A stretch of 64,000 nt of DNA from Azorinus chamasolen (Eukaryota; Mollusca; Bivalvia; Cardiida; Solecurtidae): assembly GCA_963576725.1 (NCBI GenBank), contig OY755241.1, positions 75,573,701 through 75,637,700 on the forward strand, given 5' to 3'. Made by a program: the position numbers and the translations under genes. The notes beneath the pieces were generated by a model that saw nothing but the letters and a program-made list of their open reading frames with translations, ran no database searches and was not told the origin of the DNA. Of the stretch, positions 20,057 to 31,499 are shown piece by piece (the first letter of the stretch is position 1; each line of letters begins with the position of its first letter).

Positions 20057-21035
20057 CCGTACGAATAGATATAAGTACCACAGGGTTCTGGACCTCTTCA
20101 TCGGGGTCCAATATGTACTACAATAACAAGGGTTCCAACTAGTTGAACGGGTAATCGTGTACCACGAGTACAAATATGATTGTATTTAATTGATACTTTT
20201 GTAATTCTTTCGGCTATTGAAAGCCAATATATTTTTCTATCAAATAGATATCATTCCAACAATGATATTCTAAAAATTTCACGTGTTTTTTTTGGTCATT
20301 CACAAACGTTCGTTCACCCCGGTTTTACTATATCACAGCAATAACCTGGTAATTTGCAGTTAAAAAATGGCGTGGTTCCATAAAACGAACCAATTCTATC
20401 GCCCACCTCAAATTTTTTAGTCCCCAGCAACGAAAGAATGATGTAACGGGGCGAGTTTTGTGTGTTAGCTCCAAATAGTCGAGGAAGGAGCCATTGTACG
20501 TGACGTCACGGATTTCCCAACTTTTCCTTCGCTCATCCAATGAAATGGCTCCATTCAAATTTGTTGCAAAATGACACCATCCGAAATAGAAACATAACGA
20601 CAGACGGAAAGGCCGCTGTTGCTAGTTGCTTACTTATTTAGAGGACAAAACAAATGGAGATTGGTGATATAATAGTGTTGTTTTATTGAACCACGCAATC
20701 TTTCGAACTGAAAATCGCTAGGTTATGGCTGTGATATAGTGAAACCGGGTTGAACGAACGTTTTTCAATGACCCAGAAAACAGGTGAAATTTTTAGAAAA
20801 TCATTGTTGGATTGATAATTGTGCATACTTTACCACCAGGAGGTTATATTCATTTGATAGTAAAATATATTGGCTTTCAATAGCCGAAAGAATTACGAAA
20901 TTATCGTTTAAATTGTAAGAGTTACAGTCATATTTGTACTCGTGGTACACGGATATCCGTTCTGCTAGTACATATTAGACCCCGATGAAGCGGTCCAGAC
21001 CCTTGTGATAAGTACCGTGTACGCTATTCGTACGG
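20057..21035. mobile_element. 979-bp fold-back element with ~340-bp inverted arms
   Basis: Arms ~20057-20400 and ~20690-21035 are inverted and clearly similar throughout. Shared stretches include 'cttcatcggggtc', 'gtgtaccacgagtacaaata', 'ttctttcggctattgaaagc' and 'ctatatcacagc'. A non-repeated centre of ~290 bp lies between. The outermost 11 bp, CCGTACGAATA and complement, equal the ends of the element at 12006-20051, from which it is separated by only five bases (AAGTT). It looks like a non-autonomous relative of that element, inserted next to it. No coding sequence. Confidence 0.85.
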
Positions 21036-21072
21036 GAGTCAATGACTCTGTATGTTTTTATCCAATATAAAT

Positions 21073-21158
21073 CCTAAAGGGTGGTGATCCCCCGAAAGCA
21101 AAAATTGCAACACAAAAAGAGAAAATTGCAGACTCGGTTTTATTTAGTCTGTTCATGA
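21073..21158 (-). repeat. R7 repeat fragment (LTR-like family)
   Basis: Inverted copy of the 3' part of the repeat described at 29671-29904. It contains 'ggtgatcccccgaaagcaaa' and 'gcagactcggttttatt', the complement of the AATAAA-bearing segment. Confidence 0.85.
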
Positions 21159-21235
21159 CTTACTTCCTGGACTGTTTAATATGTTAATTGTGACATTTTG
21201 TCCCGACTCCCATATTGCGACATTCTGTGTCCCTT

Positions 21236-21272
21236 TAGGAGCCATCTGATCAGGGTCTGCTCTGTTTTCTAA
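21236..21272. repeat. P1 palindrome, right half
   Basis: 'ggagccatctgatcagggtc' and 'tgctctgtttt' only. Confidence 0.7.
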
Positions 21273-21420
21273 CGGAATTTGAAAGATATTTTCCTTTAGT
21301 TTTTAAAATGACCTTCCACATACAGATGGAATAAGTAACAGAACAATAAACGAATACAGTACAACTTTATAAAAGTTGAAAGCACAACTTCAAATAACAA
21401 ACTTAAACCAACAATCCCTT

Positions 21421-21557
21421 ACTTTTATAAATATAAAATTCCAAGTTGTATTTTAGTGGTTGATCTACTTTTGGTCCATGACTGCAACAATCTTTTACTT
21501 TTCTTTTATAAATATCTAAGTCGTAAAGTGGTTGATCTACTTTTGGTCCATGACTGT
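21421..21557. repeat. ~70-bp tandem duplication
   Basis: Two copies of 'cttttataaatat...gtggttgatctacttttggtccatgactg' abut the 3' break of the LINE remnant. Confidence 0.85.
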
Positions 21558-21563
21558 GACATC

Positions 21564-22500
21564 TTATTGGCTGATGTTGTGTGTTACAGACATATAAATG
21601 ACTGTCCTACTTACTAACCATTCTGGGCAGTTTTCTAAAACATGACCAAGTTTGACTGGAATACAATCAGGGTCCTGGTGGCTAAACAATATTGTGCTGT
21701 CGTCAGCATATAGTATTAGTTTGAAGTCCTTATCAGTGTTAGTAACCATGTCATTCACATAGCAGAGAAAGAGGAGAGGTCCTAATATACTACCCTGGGG
21801 TACGCCGCAAGTGACTGGAAGAGCACTGACAACTTGGTTTCTACCAGATAAGTATGACCTAAACCATGGGATTGACCGAACGCCCATTAAATCCAACTTC
21901 TCATACAGGGTCTCATGATTAACTGTATCGAATTCCTTCTGTAGGTCCAACATTATCATCCCAGTGTTTAGGCCTTTTACTCGTGTCCAGCAAATGGATT
22001 AAACAACTATCTGTAGAGTAATATTTTCTAAAACCTGACTGGTAGTCATATATAACGTTGTTAGTTACTAAGTAAGACTGTGTATAGACAGCCCTCTCTA
22101 AGATTTTCGAGACGATACTTAAGATGCTCACTGGTCTATAATTACCTACATCCAGGGCACTGCCTTTCTTGTGTAAAGGTTCAACTCTAGCTGGCTTAAA
22201 TCGTTAGGAACGACACCTTCAGAATTGATGAATTGAATCAGATCATTTGACTAAGATCAGGTCATTTGTCCAACTGTTATAAAAGTAATTGGAATCTTCA
22301 AAACATCTGCACTGCCTCTCAAAAACCTAGCAGGCATGCCATCTAAACCAGTACTTTTAGTTACTAACATTCAAGCTACTCAGCCCCCTTTAAGCACAAA
22401 ACTCTCAGAAACATGCTTCAAATGTAGTTCTTTATCATTAGGGGTTTTGTCTGTATGAAATTTAGACAAATGATCCGATTCAATTCATCAATTTTACCGA
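21564..22500 (-). pseudogene. Non-LTR retrotransposon reverse transcriptase fragment
   Basis: Leftward frames give KSTGLDGMPARFLRGSADVL (~22360-22290), then after a shift LDVGNYRPVSILSIVSKILE (~22170-22100) and YDYQSGFRKYYSTDSC. A further shift near 21950 is followed by MIMLDLQKEFDTVNHETL, VTCGVPQGSILGPLLFL, and the catalytic LILYADDSTILF (~21715). It stops soon after PEWLV (~21620), where the thumb region should continue. The order and motifs (FRK.YST, GVPQGSILGPLLF, YADD) are those of Jockey/CR1-type LINEs. Endonuclease and 3' end are absent. A truncated, frameshifted copy. Confidence 0.9.
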
Positions 22501-23694
22501 GTAATCAGTTTTGTTAAAAGTATGCAAGATTTTAATCCTATTAGATTTCTTTTAGTCAATACTCCATTATTTAACTAGATTTCTTATTTTTTGCTGTGAT
22601 ATGTTTTACTTTGTCTAGTGTGTTTTGTATATATGCAGTTGACCTTAATGTCAATAAGTAACAAAACAACTGATTCAAATGAAAGAAAATTTAAGAATAA
22701 ATGTCTAAATCACTCACATACAAAGTTATTGACAGTAGGAACCGGAAGAGTAACACAGCTGAGCGTTGTATGTAAACAAAATGCACTGCAGACGATAAAT
22801 GTAAACAGTGTGACACACATACACTCGGCCTTTCACGCTAACTCGATCTCGGACGGAGATGTTTACCCAACGGAAACATTAATTTTCTGGCAAATAAATA
22901 GCGATTCAAATAGTTAAATTTTAATCTATACGGAAACGAAATGCAATTTGCAATTAAATATACGAAAAAAAAAAGTTTCAATAAAAAGAAAAACTCGTGG
23001 TAAAAGCAGAAACAATCATGTGCGAACTAATAGCTGAATTGAGTGTTTATTTTAGTTTAGCTGACAAAAATGATTTAAAGATTTAAAGCAGCTGGTTAGT
23101 AAAAATCTGCATTTTTCTTAACCCTTTCCTCCATGAGTACTAATACTGGCCTCTGCCTACGATGAATAGTCTTTAGATATAAGTAATAGCTTTCACTTTT
23201 TGAAAAGTTTTAATTTTTTTAAGCATTATGGAAAATTGAAAATTTTCTCCTATGGAGCATTAATGCTCTATTTTCCATGAAGTTTTCAAAATATCACATT
23301 TCTCAGATATGCCAAAATGTATGAATATTCAAAGAGTTCTGTGACCAAAAATAAGTTGAAAACATATATGAACTTGTACTGCTCAGTTGCTGCTTTGAAA
23401 AAGCGGAGAGTTATTGTATAAAAATACATGTGGGTTTTTCCCCGTTTTCACGGTAAAAAGGCTGTCAATATGATTTTGTCTCGGTATTACACTTGCCTAC
23501 CCCAAGATTACACTTAAATTTGAAGATGATTACACTTGCGCAAAAGTATGGGTAAACAGGTCTGCAATTTAGTAAATTTTTGAAAATCGATTTTCTTCGT
23601 AGACAAACGTTGTTGCGATTTGTGTGGACTGTCGGGTATTGAGTTGATAAATTTGACATTGAATAAGGTGTAACCCGTCAACTTCCGGTAATCT
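22501..23694. other. No gene recognised
   Basis: A 99-codon plus frame (22618-22917) and overlapping minus frames near 23465-23781 have no known motif. 'accctttcctccatga' at 23117 is the lead-in module seen beside P1 copies elsewhere. Confidence 0.4.
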
Positions 23695-24380
23695 CCATGA
23701 ACCAATTATAACTACTCGCCGTATTCCATCAGAGTTCGGAATATAGGAATCACTCGGAACACCTCGGCTATTTCTATCCAAATATTCTATATTCCGAACT
23801 CTGACGGAATACGGCGAGTAGTTACGATTGTAGAAATAGCCGAAGTGTTTTGAGTGCTGAATGGATCAAACCGGAAGCGAAAATCCACAGATCCGATTCC
23901 AGGTTAACAATGTACAGCCTAGAGAACTAAAATTATATCCTACGCCTTTGGCAATTCTTGCGAGTTGTGTTCGCTATTAGATAAATTTCATACATGTTAT
24001 AGGCTTATAGCTAGGGCATACATGAATTCTAAGAGAACTGCACAATTTAAGATTCGAAAGTTTATCTAGGAGGTTTATGTAGCTTTGTCTTATTTACTGG
24101 TATTTTTTTATGTCAGGTCTAATGGTCTATTGTCCTGGGAAGTTTCGACCTACATAATTTCCATCTGATTGAACAAGGTGTAATATCCATGGACCAATCG
24201 TAACTACTCGCTGTATTCCGTCAGAGTTTGGAATATAGGAATCACTAGGAACACCTCGGCTATTTCGAGGTGTTCCGATTGCTGAATGGAGCAAACCGGA
24301 AGCGAAAACGCATAGATCCGATTCCAGGTTAACAATGTACAGCCTAGAGAACCAAAATTATATCCTACGAATTACCATTG
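23695..24380. repeat. Two copies of a ~200-250-bp repeat, the first a palindrome
   Basis: Copies at ~23695-23945 and ~24180-24380 share 'taactactcg', 'ggaatataggaatcact', 'gatccgattccaggttaaca' and 'atgtacagcctagagaac'. In the first copy 'aactactcgccgtattcc' also recurs inverted, so 23709-23823 folds into a ~37-bp-arm hairpin. The second copy has an inverted 'cacctcggctatttcgaggtg' core. Confidence 0.85.
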
Positions 24381-24512
24381 AGCTCACTTTGTTCGCATGA
24401 ATGGCCTTCGGCAATTCTTGTGCGCTCTGCTCGCTATTATATATGGGACCGAAAAACTTGCACACTATTTAAGTCAGGTGACCAGAGACAGAATAGTTCC
24501 ATAGGACCGAAA

Positions 24513-25632
24513 ACAAGAGGGCCATGAGGCCCTGAAGCGCTCACCTGAGATACCCCAGGGGAGGGGCCATCATTTGTACAACCCTGGTAGAGAACCACAA
24601 GGCAAAGCAGTATTCCATTAATTAAAGGTCTAAGCCTTATGGCTTCAGAGAAAAATAATATATTTTTCCTATGAAAAACTGATAAGCCAGGGCCAAGTTT
24701 CGCCCAGAGGTCATGGTCGTAAGTTGAACAATCTTTGTAGAGGACCATTAGATCATGCTACATGCCAAATATCAAAGGTCTAGGCTTTACAGAGAAGAAG
24801 ATTTTTAAAGATTTTCCTTTGAAAAACTGATAAGCCCTTGGGCGGGGCCATGTTTTGGCCCGTGGGTAATAATTTGAACAATCTTTGTAGAGGACCATTA
24901 GATCATGCTACATGCCAAATATCAAAGGTCTAGGCCTTACAGTTTCAGAGAAGAAGAATGTTAAAGATTTTCATATGAAAAACTGATAAGCCCTTGGGCG
25001 GGGCCATTTTTGGCCTGGGGTCATAATTTGAACAATCTTTGTAGAGGACCATAAGATCATGCTACATGCCAAATATCAAAGGTCTAGGCCTTACAATTTC
25101 AGAGAAGAAGAATGTTAAATAATTTCCTATGAAAAACTGATAAGCCCTTGGGCGGGGCCATTATTTGTACAATCTTTGTAGAGGACCATAAGATCATGCT
25201 ACATGCCAAATATCAAAGGTCTAGGCCTTACAGTTTCAGAGAAGAAGATTTTTAAAGATTTTCCTATGAAAAACTGATAAGCCCTTGGGCAAGGCCAGTT
25301 TTGGCCCGGGGGTCATAATTTGAAAATTCTTTGTAGAGGACCATTAGATCATGCTACATACCAAATATCAAAGATCTAGGCCTTACAGTTTCAGAGAAGA
25401 AGAATGTTAAAGATTTTCCTATGAAAAACTGATAAGCCCTGGGGCGGGCCATTTTTGGCCCGGGGTCATAATGTGAACAACGTTTCGTTCCCCCTAGCCA
25501 CTGATGCTTCTGACAAAATTTGGTTAAAATCGGGTCAGCAGTTTCAGAGGAGATGTCGTTTGAAAATGTGGACGGACGACGGACAAATAGCGGTCACAAT
25601 AGCTCACCCTGAGCAAAGGCTCAGGTGAGCTA
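24513..25632 (+). mobile_element. Pearl-like element with ~154-bp tandem core, inserted in the satellite
   Basis: Left end 'acaagagggccatgaggccc' with 'tgaagcgctcacc'. Core units have 'gatcatgctacat' at 24751, 24901, 25055, 25192 and 25347, each with 'aatatcaaaggtctaggcc' and 'tgaaaaactgataagccc'. The right end has 'acggacgacggac', then 'agctcaccctgagc' / 'gctcaggtgagct'. The termini are those of 9699-11371 but the core differs, so the core is exchangeable. Satellite units on both sides show the target. Confidence 0.85.
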
Positions 25633-26224
25633 AAAATATGTACATCATTTAAACCAGGTGACAAGAGAGACCTAAAATAGCTCCACAGAACCAAAAACTT
25701 GTACACAATTTAAGTCAGGTGGCCATGGATGCCAGAATAGCTCTACAGAACACACCTTATACACCATTTAAGTTAGGTGATGAGAGAAACCTAAAATAGC
25801 TCCAAAGTATCTAAAACCTTGTACACAATTTAAGTCGGGTGACAAGGGAGACCTAGAATAGCTTCATACCGAAAAACCTGTACACCATTTAAGTCAAGTG
25901 ACCAGGGAGACCTAGAATAGCTTGATAGTACAACACAATTGGCACATCATTTAACTCAGGTGACAAGGGAGACCTAGACAACTTGCACAATTTGAGTCAG
26001 GTGGCCAGAGAGACATAGAATACCTCCATGGGACCGAAACGCATGTACACCATTTAAGTCAGGTAGCCAGAGAGGTCTAGAATAGCTTCATAGGACCGAA
26101 AACACTTGTACACCATTTAAGTCAGGTGACCAGGGAGACCTAGAATAACTTCATAGTACAACACAATTTGCACATCATTTAAGTCAGGTTACAAGGGAGA
26201 CATAGACAACCTGCACGCCATTTA

Positions 26225-26452
26225 AATGGAAAAGTAGTAAAGTCAAGCAGGCAAAGCCACATGCAAGACGCAACCACCACCAAAACACCGATAGACAGCA
26301 TGACACACACACACACACAACCACACACCCAAACGCACACGCACACACACGAAATGAACACAGAAAACACCAAAAGACACACAAGAACCAGGGACAAACG
26401 TTCCACAACATGAACAAACCACAAGCACAAAGACGCAATGCAAACAAAAGTC
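26225..26452 (-). repeat. R6 repeat, inverted, within the satellite
   Basis: 'caagcaggcaaagccacatg', 'aaacaccgatagacagcatg' and a CA-rich tract are the complement of R6 (5.8-5.95 kb). The GT-rich open frames on its minus strand are low-complexity translations. Confidence 0.8.
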
Positions 26453-27793
26453 GGGTGACCAGAGAGGCCCAGAATAGCTCCACAGGACCGAAAAACGTGT
26501 ACACCATTTTAGTCAGGTGACAAGTGAGACCTAGAAGAGATACATAGGATCAAAAAACATGTACACCATTTAAGTCAGGTGAGCAGACAGACCTAGAATA
26601 GTTCCATCGGACCTAAAACATGTACCACCACTTAAGTCAGGAGACAAGAGAGATATAGAAGAGCTCCATAGGACCAACAGACAAGTATACCATTTAAGTC
26701 AGGGGACAGGAGAGACCTAGAATAGCTCTATATGACCGTAAACATGTACACCATTTCAGTCAGGTGACAGAGCCCTAGAATAGCTCAACAGGACCAATAA
26801 ATAGTGAACACCATTTCAGTCAGGTGACCAGGTAGACTTAGCATAGCTCTACAGGACGGAATACGTGTACACCATTTAGGTCGGGTGACCAGAGAGACCT
26901 ATCATAGCTCCATGGGACAGTAAAACATGTACACCATTTAAGTCAGGTGACCAGAGAGCCCTAGAATAGCCCAACAGGACCAAGAAATAGTGTACACCAT
27001 TTAAGTCGGGTGACGAGGGAGACCTAGAATATAGCTCCACAGGACCGAAAACCTGTACACCATTTAAGTCGGGTGATAAAGAGAGACCTAGAATAGATGC
27101 TTTGGACCAAAACACATGTACACCATTGAAATTAGGTGAGCAGAGACATAAAATAGCTCCGTAGAAAGTGTACACCATTTAGGTCATGTGACCAGAGAGA
27201 CCTAGAATAGCTCAACGGGACCGAAAAAAACTTCTACAACATACAAGTCAGCTAACCAGGTAGACTCTTAGGATAGCCCGACAGGAACGAAGTACTTGTA
27301 CACCATTTAAGTCGGGTGACAAGAGACACCTAGATAACTTGCACACCATTTAAGTCAGGTTACACGAGAGACCTAAACTAGCTCAACAGGATCGAAAAAC
27401 ATGTACACACCATTTAAGTCGGGTGACCAGAGATACCAAGAATAGCTTCATAGGACCGAGCAACATTTACACCATTTAAGTCAGGTGACCAGATAGACAT
27501 AGAATAGTTCCAAAGGACCGTAAAACATGTATACCATTTAAGTGTGACCAGGGAGCCCTAGAATAGTTCAACAGGACCAAGAAATAGTGTACACAATTTA
27601 AGTCAGGTGACCAAGTAGACCTAGAATAGCTCCACAGGACTGAAAAACGTGTACATAGAATAATTGCATAGGACCTTTCATTTTAGCATTTAGAATTTAT
27701 TATAATGGCTAAGTTATCTCAACAGTTGAATACCAAATCTAATTCAGGGTCTATGCTTATAAAACTTTTTGTCAAGCTCAAGATTTCTAGTTA

Positions 27794-27880
27794 AGCTAAA
27801 TGGCTGTCTCAAACTTCTGATTGGTCATATTTACAAAGCTAAATGGCTGTCTCAAACTTCTGATTGGTCATATTTACACT
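27794..27880. repeat. 43-bp tandem duplication
   Basis: 'agctaaatggctgtctcaaa' with 'cttctgattggtcatattta' occurs at 27794 and again at 27837. It is followed by an unremarkable 148-codon plus frame (27821-28267) that shows no known motif and is not called. Confidence 0.9.
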
Positions 27881-28369
27881 GAAAGAACAAATCCGGCCAA
27901 TCAATCTAAATTTGGCTTCGGAGAGAATTTCCAGCTAGGCTCAAAAGTTGTATTAGCATGCACCCTGAGCAATTATATACTGTCATGCTTCAGCAATATT
28001 AAAGCAAAACAAGTTTATTGTGACGGTATCTATAATAGGTGGATCCATAAGCACCGACCTCTACAACTTCTCTACATTTGCAAATTTATAACTCGTCAGA
28101 GGAAATCCTTGGATGCTACATATGTACCAGTACATTTATTATGCCTCATGGTGATATCACAGCATACATTCCGTACAAAGCCACATCAAACACACTGTAG
28201 AACATGTAGCTTTTCTCTTTTTGCATTTCTACATTTGCTTTCGAGGGATCACCCTTTTTCACAATAATTATAGTGTTATTTTATCTCTACTAGACACAAC
28301 CCATTCTTGTAAACAGTATACTAATTTGTATACAGCACTGACCACACATACAATTCAAATGCTAAATTG

Positions 28370-28745
28370 TATAAGTGTGAGGTTAGGACGTTCGTAAACC
28401 GGTTTAAACCCCCAGTGGTGGTTTTGCTACTGACCGTGCCAAGGCAAGACAGTTTTCTCTTTGTCACCCTTACTTTTGTTTGTCTTGTGTCTTTGTGCTT
28501 GTGTTTTGTTCATGTTTGTCTCTGGTGCCTCTGTCTTTGTTGGTGTTTTCTGCGTCATCGTGTGTTTGGTTGTGCATGTGTGTGTGACATGCTGTCTATC
28601 GATGTGTTGGTGGTGATTGCGTCTTGTATGTGACTTTCTCCTGTATGTGTGTATGTGTATAAATTGCTATATAAATTGCTTTCTGTCGGTGTTTTGGTGA
28701 TGGTGGCGTTTCGTGTGTGGCTTTTCCTGCACGACTTTACTACTT
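28370..28745 (+). repeat. R6 repeat, longest plus-strand copy
   Basis: 'tgtgaggttaggacgttcgt', 'aaccggtttaaacccccag', 'ctttgtcacccttac', 'gacatgctgtctatcgatg' and 'gcgtcttgtatgtg' occur in the same order as at 5636. The last third is a second, diverged copy of the tail ('ggtgttttggtgatggtgg'). Confidence 0.8.
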
Positions 28746-28904
28746 TTTAATTGATGATTCTTCGGATTTTGATCCGGGCCTCACACACAAGCTTCTTGGA
28801 GTTTTCCAAAAATAATCATGGTCAACCACGCGACCTAACTAGATAATATAAAATATCTTATAATTAGCAAAACAATGCGGAAACGACATTAAAGCCGGAT
28901 TTTT

Positions 28905-29250
28905 TGTGTTGATCTTGATCCAATTTCATGTTTCCTTGTATCAACTAAGACTTTCACCCATGCTATCTGCATACCAAATATAAATTGTCTAGCCCATGTA
29001 GTTCAGAAGTTATTACAACATTTTAATGACACCCAATGTCTCAAAATAGTGACCTTGACCTGATTTTAGGTATCTTTGTCATTCGTAAGGTCCTTACCAA
29101 AGCTATCTGAATACCAAAGGTGAATTGCCTAGCACTCGTGAATCAGATATAGCAAAATGTTAAAGTTTGTTAAAAACAGTCAAGTTATTTTCAAAATAGT
29201 GGCATTTACCTTGATCCAGTTGCTAAAAGCGTATCACTATAATAAAACAA
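28905..29250. repeat. Degenerate tandem repeat, ~140-165-bp units
   Basis: 'cttgatccaatt', 'gaccttgacctgatttta' and 'ccttgatccagttg' recur with 'gctatctg(c/a)ataccaaa'. It is a weak relative of the 'gaccttgac' tandem-core families. Confidence 0.5.
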
Positions 29251-29670
29251 GAGTACCGTGTACGGTATATAAACTTTCTCTGATTCAATATGCCTTATAA
29301 GCGTTGACATTTTCTAATTTGTGCATCTGATCTTGATCTCCATATCAAGGTGATATTATATAAAACAAATTGAAGGGAAAATCTTATTAAATAAAAAAAG
29401 TTACGGTCATCCTCATATTTGTTAATTGTAAGGGTCATAACTCTCAAACAACAATTTGAATGAACCTCAAAATCAAGTCAGCTTCCGGTTTTGTTCCATT
29501 TGTGTGAAGTTTCATTTATCCTCTGAACAGTTTTCCCAGAAAACAACAGACAAACCAAAAGTTGATAGATGAACAAAGCAACAAACGCACAAAGTTCGAC
29601 GGCCATAACATTAAAATGAAAATGACAAAACGCCGCGATATATGTGAAAATCCATATCAAGGTTAATATC

Positions 29671-29904
29671 GTCCGTAAAACGCCACCCCGTACTTCATTC
29701 TCAGTGTTATACCTTCTGATCCTTCGAGATCATGAATTTCAGAACTTCTTGTTCTGAAAATGGAATACTGCTTAAGCCGATGCTGTGAGCAGTGTTGCAC
29801 TTTCAATTACTGTTCATGAACAGACTCAATAAAACCGAGTCTGCAATTTTCTCGTTTTGTGCTGCAATTTTTGCTCTCGGGGATCACCTCCCTTCAGAAT
29901 TTAT
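29671..29904 (+). repeat. R7 repeat, copy A (possible solo LTR)
   Basis: The ~200-bp unit runs 'tgttataccttctgatcctt', 'cgagatcatgaatttcag', 'gagcagtgttgcac', 'caataaaaccgagtctgc', 'tttgtgctgcaattt', 'ggggatcacctcccttcag'. Copies at 35121, 43384 and 63081 are highly similar. An AATAAA followed ~30 bp later by a GT-rich segment is the R/U5 design of an LTR, and TGTTATACC could be its start. There is no coding region beside any copy and no target duplication was confirmed. A SINE-like or MITE origin is possible. Confidence 0.7.
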
Positions 29905-30157
29905 CATATAAAAATTGAATTCAATATCATTTAAAATGAAAAATTTACGACCATCATATTTTCCTCATAATTGCATTATTTTTTAATTTCAAGAGCCATA
30001 CCTCGGAAACAACAAATCAAGTGAACCTCAGCTTCACATCTTCATGAAGTAAATATTTGTGTGATGTTTCATTAATATCCGTCAAATACTGTTTCCCTGA
30101 CATTAACCACATGCTATCCAGAAGATGAAGCTTGCTTCATGACATGCATATATACAT

Positions 30158-30330
30158 AGGCGGATGTTGTCTAGTGGTAATGTGCTTGACTGCAGATCCA
30201 GGGGTCGCGAGTTACATCAGGAGGCGTTCCAATGAGGAATCTCTATAACTTGTCTCATGCGGGAGCCGTCTGCACGTAACTGAAATATTGTTAGTCAGTT
30301 ATAAAATCCAAATGCAACAACAAAAAAATT
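30158..30330 (+). repeat. tRNA-derived SINE with A-rich tail
   Basis: A-box region 'ttgtctagtggtaatg', a weak B box 'ggggtcgcgagttac', and a body with 'gaggaatctctataactt' and 'gtaactgaaatattgtta'. The tail is 'aacaacaaaaaaatt'. This is the head-body-tail order of a SINE. Confidence 0.75.
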
Positions 30331-31091
30331 AATATGCCAGATGTAAAGCAGCTATGAACAGGTCCTCTGAAAGTCATCCGAAGGACTTTGGAAAAACAAG
30401 GATTCAACTTCAGCATCCAAATCACTGTCAATTGACAACTAGACCACATATAAGCTGTGAACAAATTCAAATCATAGTAATCATTTGTGTGGAGGTTATA
30501 CTTAATCACTTGAAAATGGGGAAATATTTGCTTGCAGTATTACATCTATACATTGAGAAAACATATAACCTAAACTACATTTGTCTCAAAGGGCTATTGA
30601 AGCCCCCTGATCTATGTCTTCACTGATTGCAGATCCTTATTGATCTGGAATAGACAGGACAAGGGTTTATTCAATCAACAGGCAGACTATAAATATTAAG
30701 AGATTAAAGGCTACAGTAGCATTTTGAGCTAAAAATATGGAGGAGCAGAATTAAGAAATAATAAATTTATACATGTGTTCGATTGCACGATATAACACTG
30801 GTATAAATTTATTTTTTCGATTCTAACACTTCAATTTAACTATAATTTGCACCGTCACAACGGCACTACGTTTCTTGTCGTACGAATTTTCGAAGCCATA
30901 TTACGTCACGTTAAGCCGTTACAGCGCGTGCAGTGTTTTATGGAGAATTCAAACAGAGATAAGTCCCTTGTTTGTTTATGTAGATGTGTGCGCGAGGTGT
31001 GTTAGAATTTATTGTTATTGTTCAGGTTAATAGTTAAAAACCCTGTTACAAGAATATCTTAATTATGTGTGTAAATGCAAAACTACTTTTT

Positions 31092-31252
31092 AATTGGAAT
31101 ACATTCTTCTGTGACCTCTTCTGCCCAAACTGGCATTCCAATATGTCGCTGCTGAGAACTACAAAAGGTGTTCCATCAAAACTGACTGGAATGCTATTCC
31201 TGCCTTCATCTTCAAACAAAAGCCGATGCTTGTACAAGGAATCAATACCTTA
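31092..31252 (-). CDS. Candidate internal exon, conserved-looking but unidentified
   Basis: On the minus strand an acceptor-like 'tatatgttttaag' is followed by an open frame IDSLYKHRLLFEDEGRNSIP, then VSFDGTPFVVLSSDILECQF and GQKRSQKNVFQLK. A GT donor (AAAAA/gtag) lies near 31092. The composition is protein-like and the LLFEDEG...SFDGTPF pattern looks like a real domain segment, but I cannot name the family. It may belong to a transposon. No partner exons were found. Confidence 0.3.
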
Positions 31253-31499
31253 AAACATATAAAGATACAAGAGCTATCTGTAAGACAGCATGCTCAACTG
31301 TTTGACTCTCTTCCTGCAGTTATTTATCAAAATTCTTAGTAAAAAAATGGGCATAATTTGGTCAAATACCCATCCACATTTGTAGGGACTTGACATGCAA
31401 GGTCATGACCCTAATAAAATAAAAATAATGACCCTAATTAAGCCTGTAAAGTCTCGAAGCCACAGCATGCATGTTAGATATGTCTGTAAATATGGAATA

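Larger units (their letters stand above)
24440..27660. repeat. ~62-bp satellite array, about 30 units, with two insertions
   Basis: The unit is 'gtacaccatttaagtcaggt', then 'gaccagagagacctagaata', then 'gctccataggaccgaaaaac'. Spacing is 59-65 bp. The array begins before the pearl-like element (24440-24512) and resumes after it (25633 on). A second insertion (R6, 26225-26452) splits it again. Each unit carries the near-palindrome GTCAGGTGAC. Open frames on the minus strand (24437-24748, 26876-27178) are translations of the array. Confidence 0.9.

Noticed and set aside
26179..26507. Cys/Val-rich minus-strand frames
   Set aside because: They are translations of the CA/GT-rich R6 repeat in three frames at once.
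27821..28267. 148-codon plus-strand open frame
   Set aside because: Longest plus-strand frame but it starts within a 43-bp tandem duplication, shows no domain, signal or conserved motif, and has no splice or promoter support.
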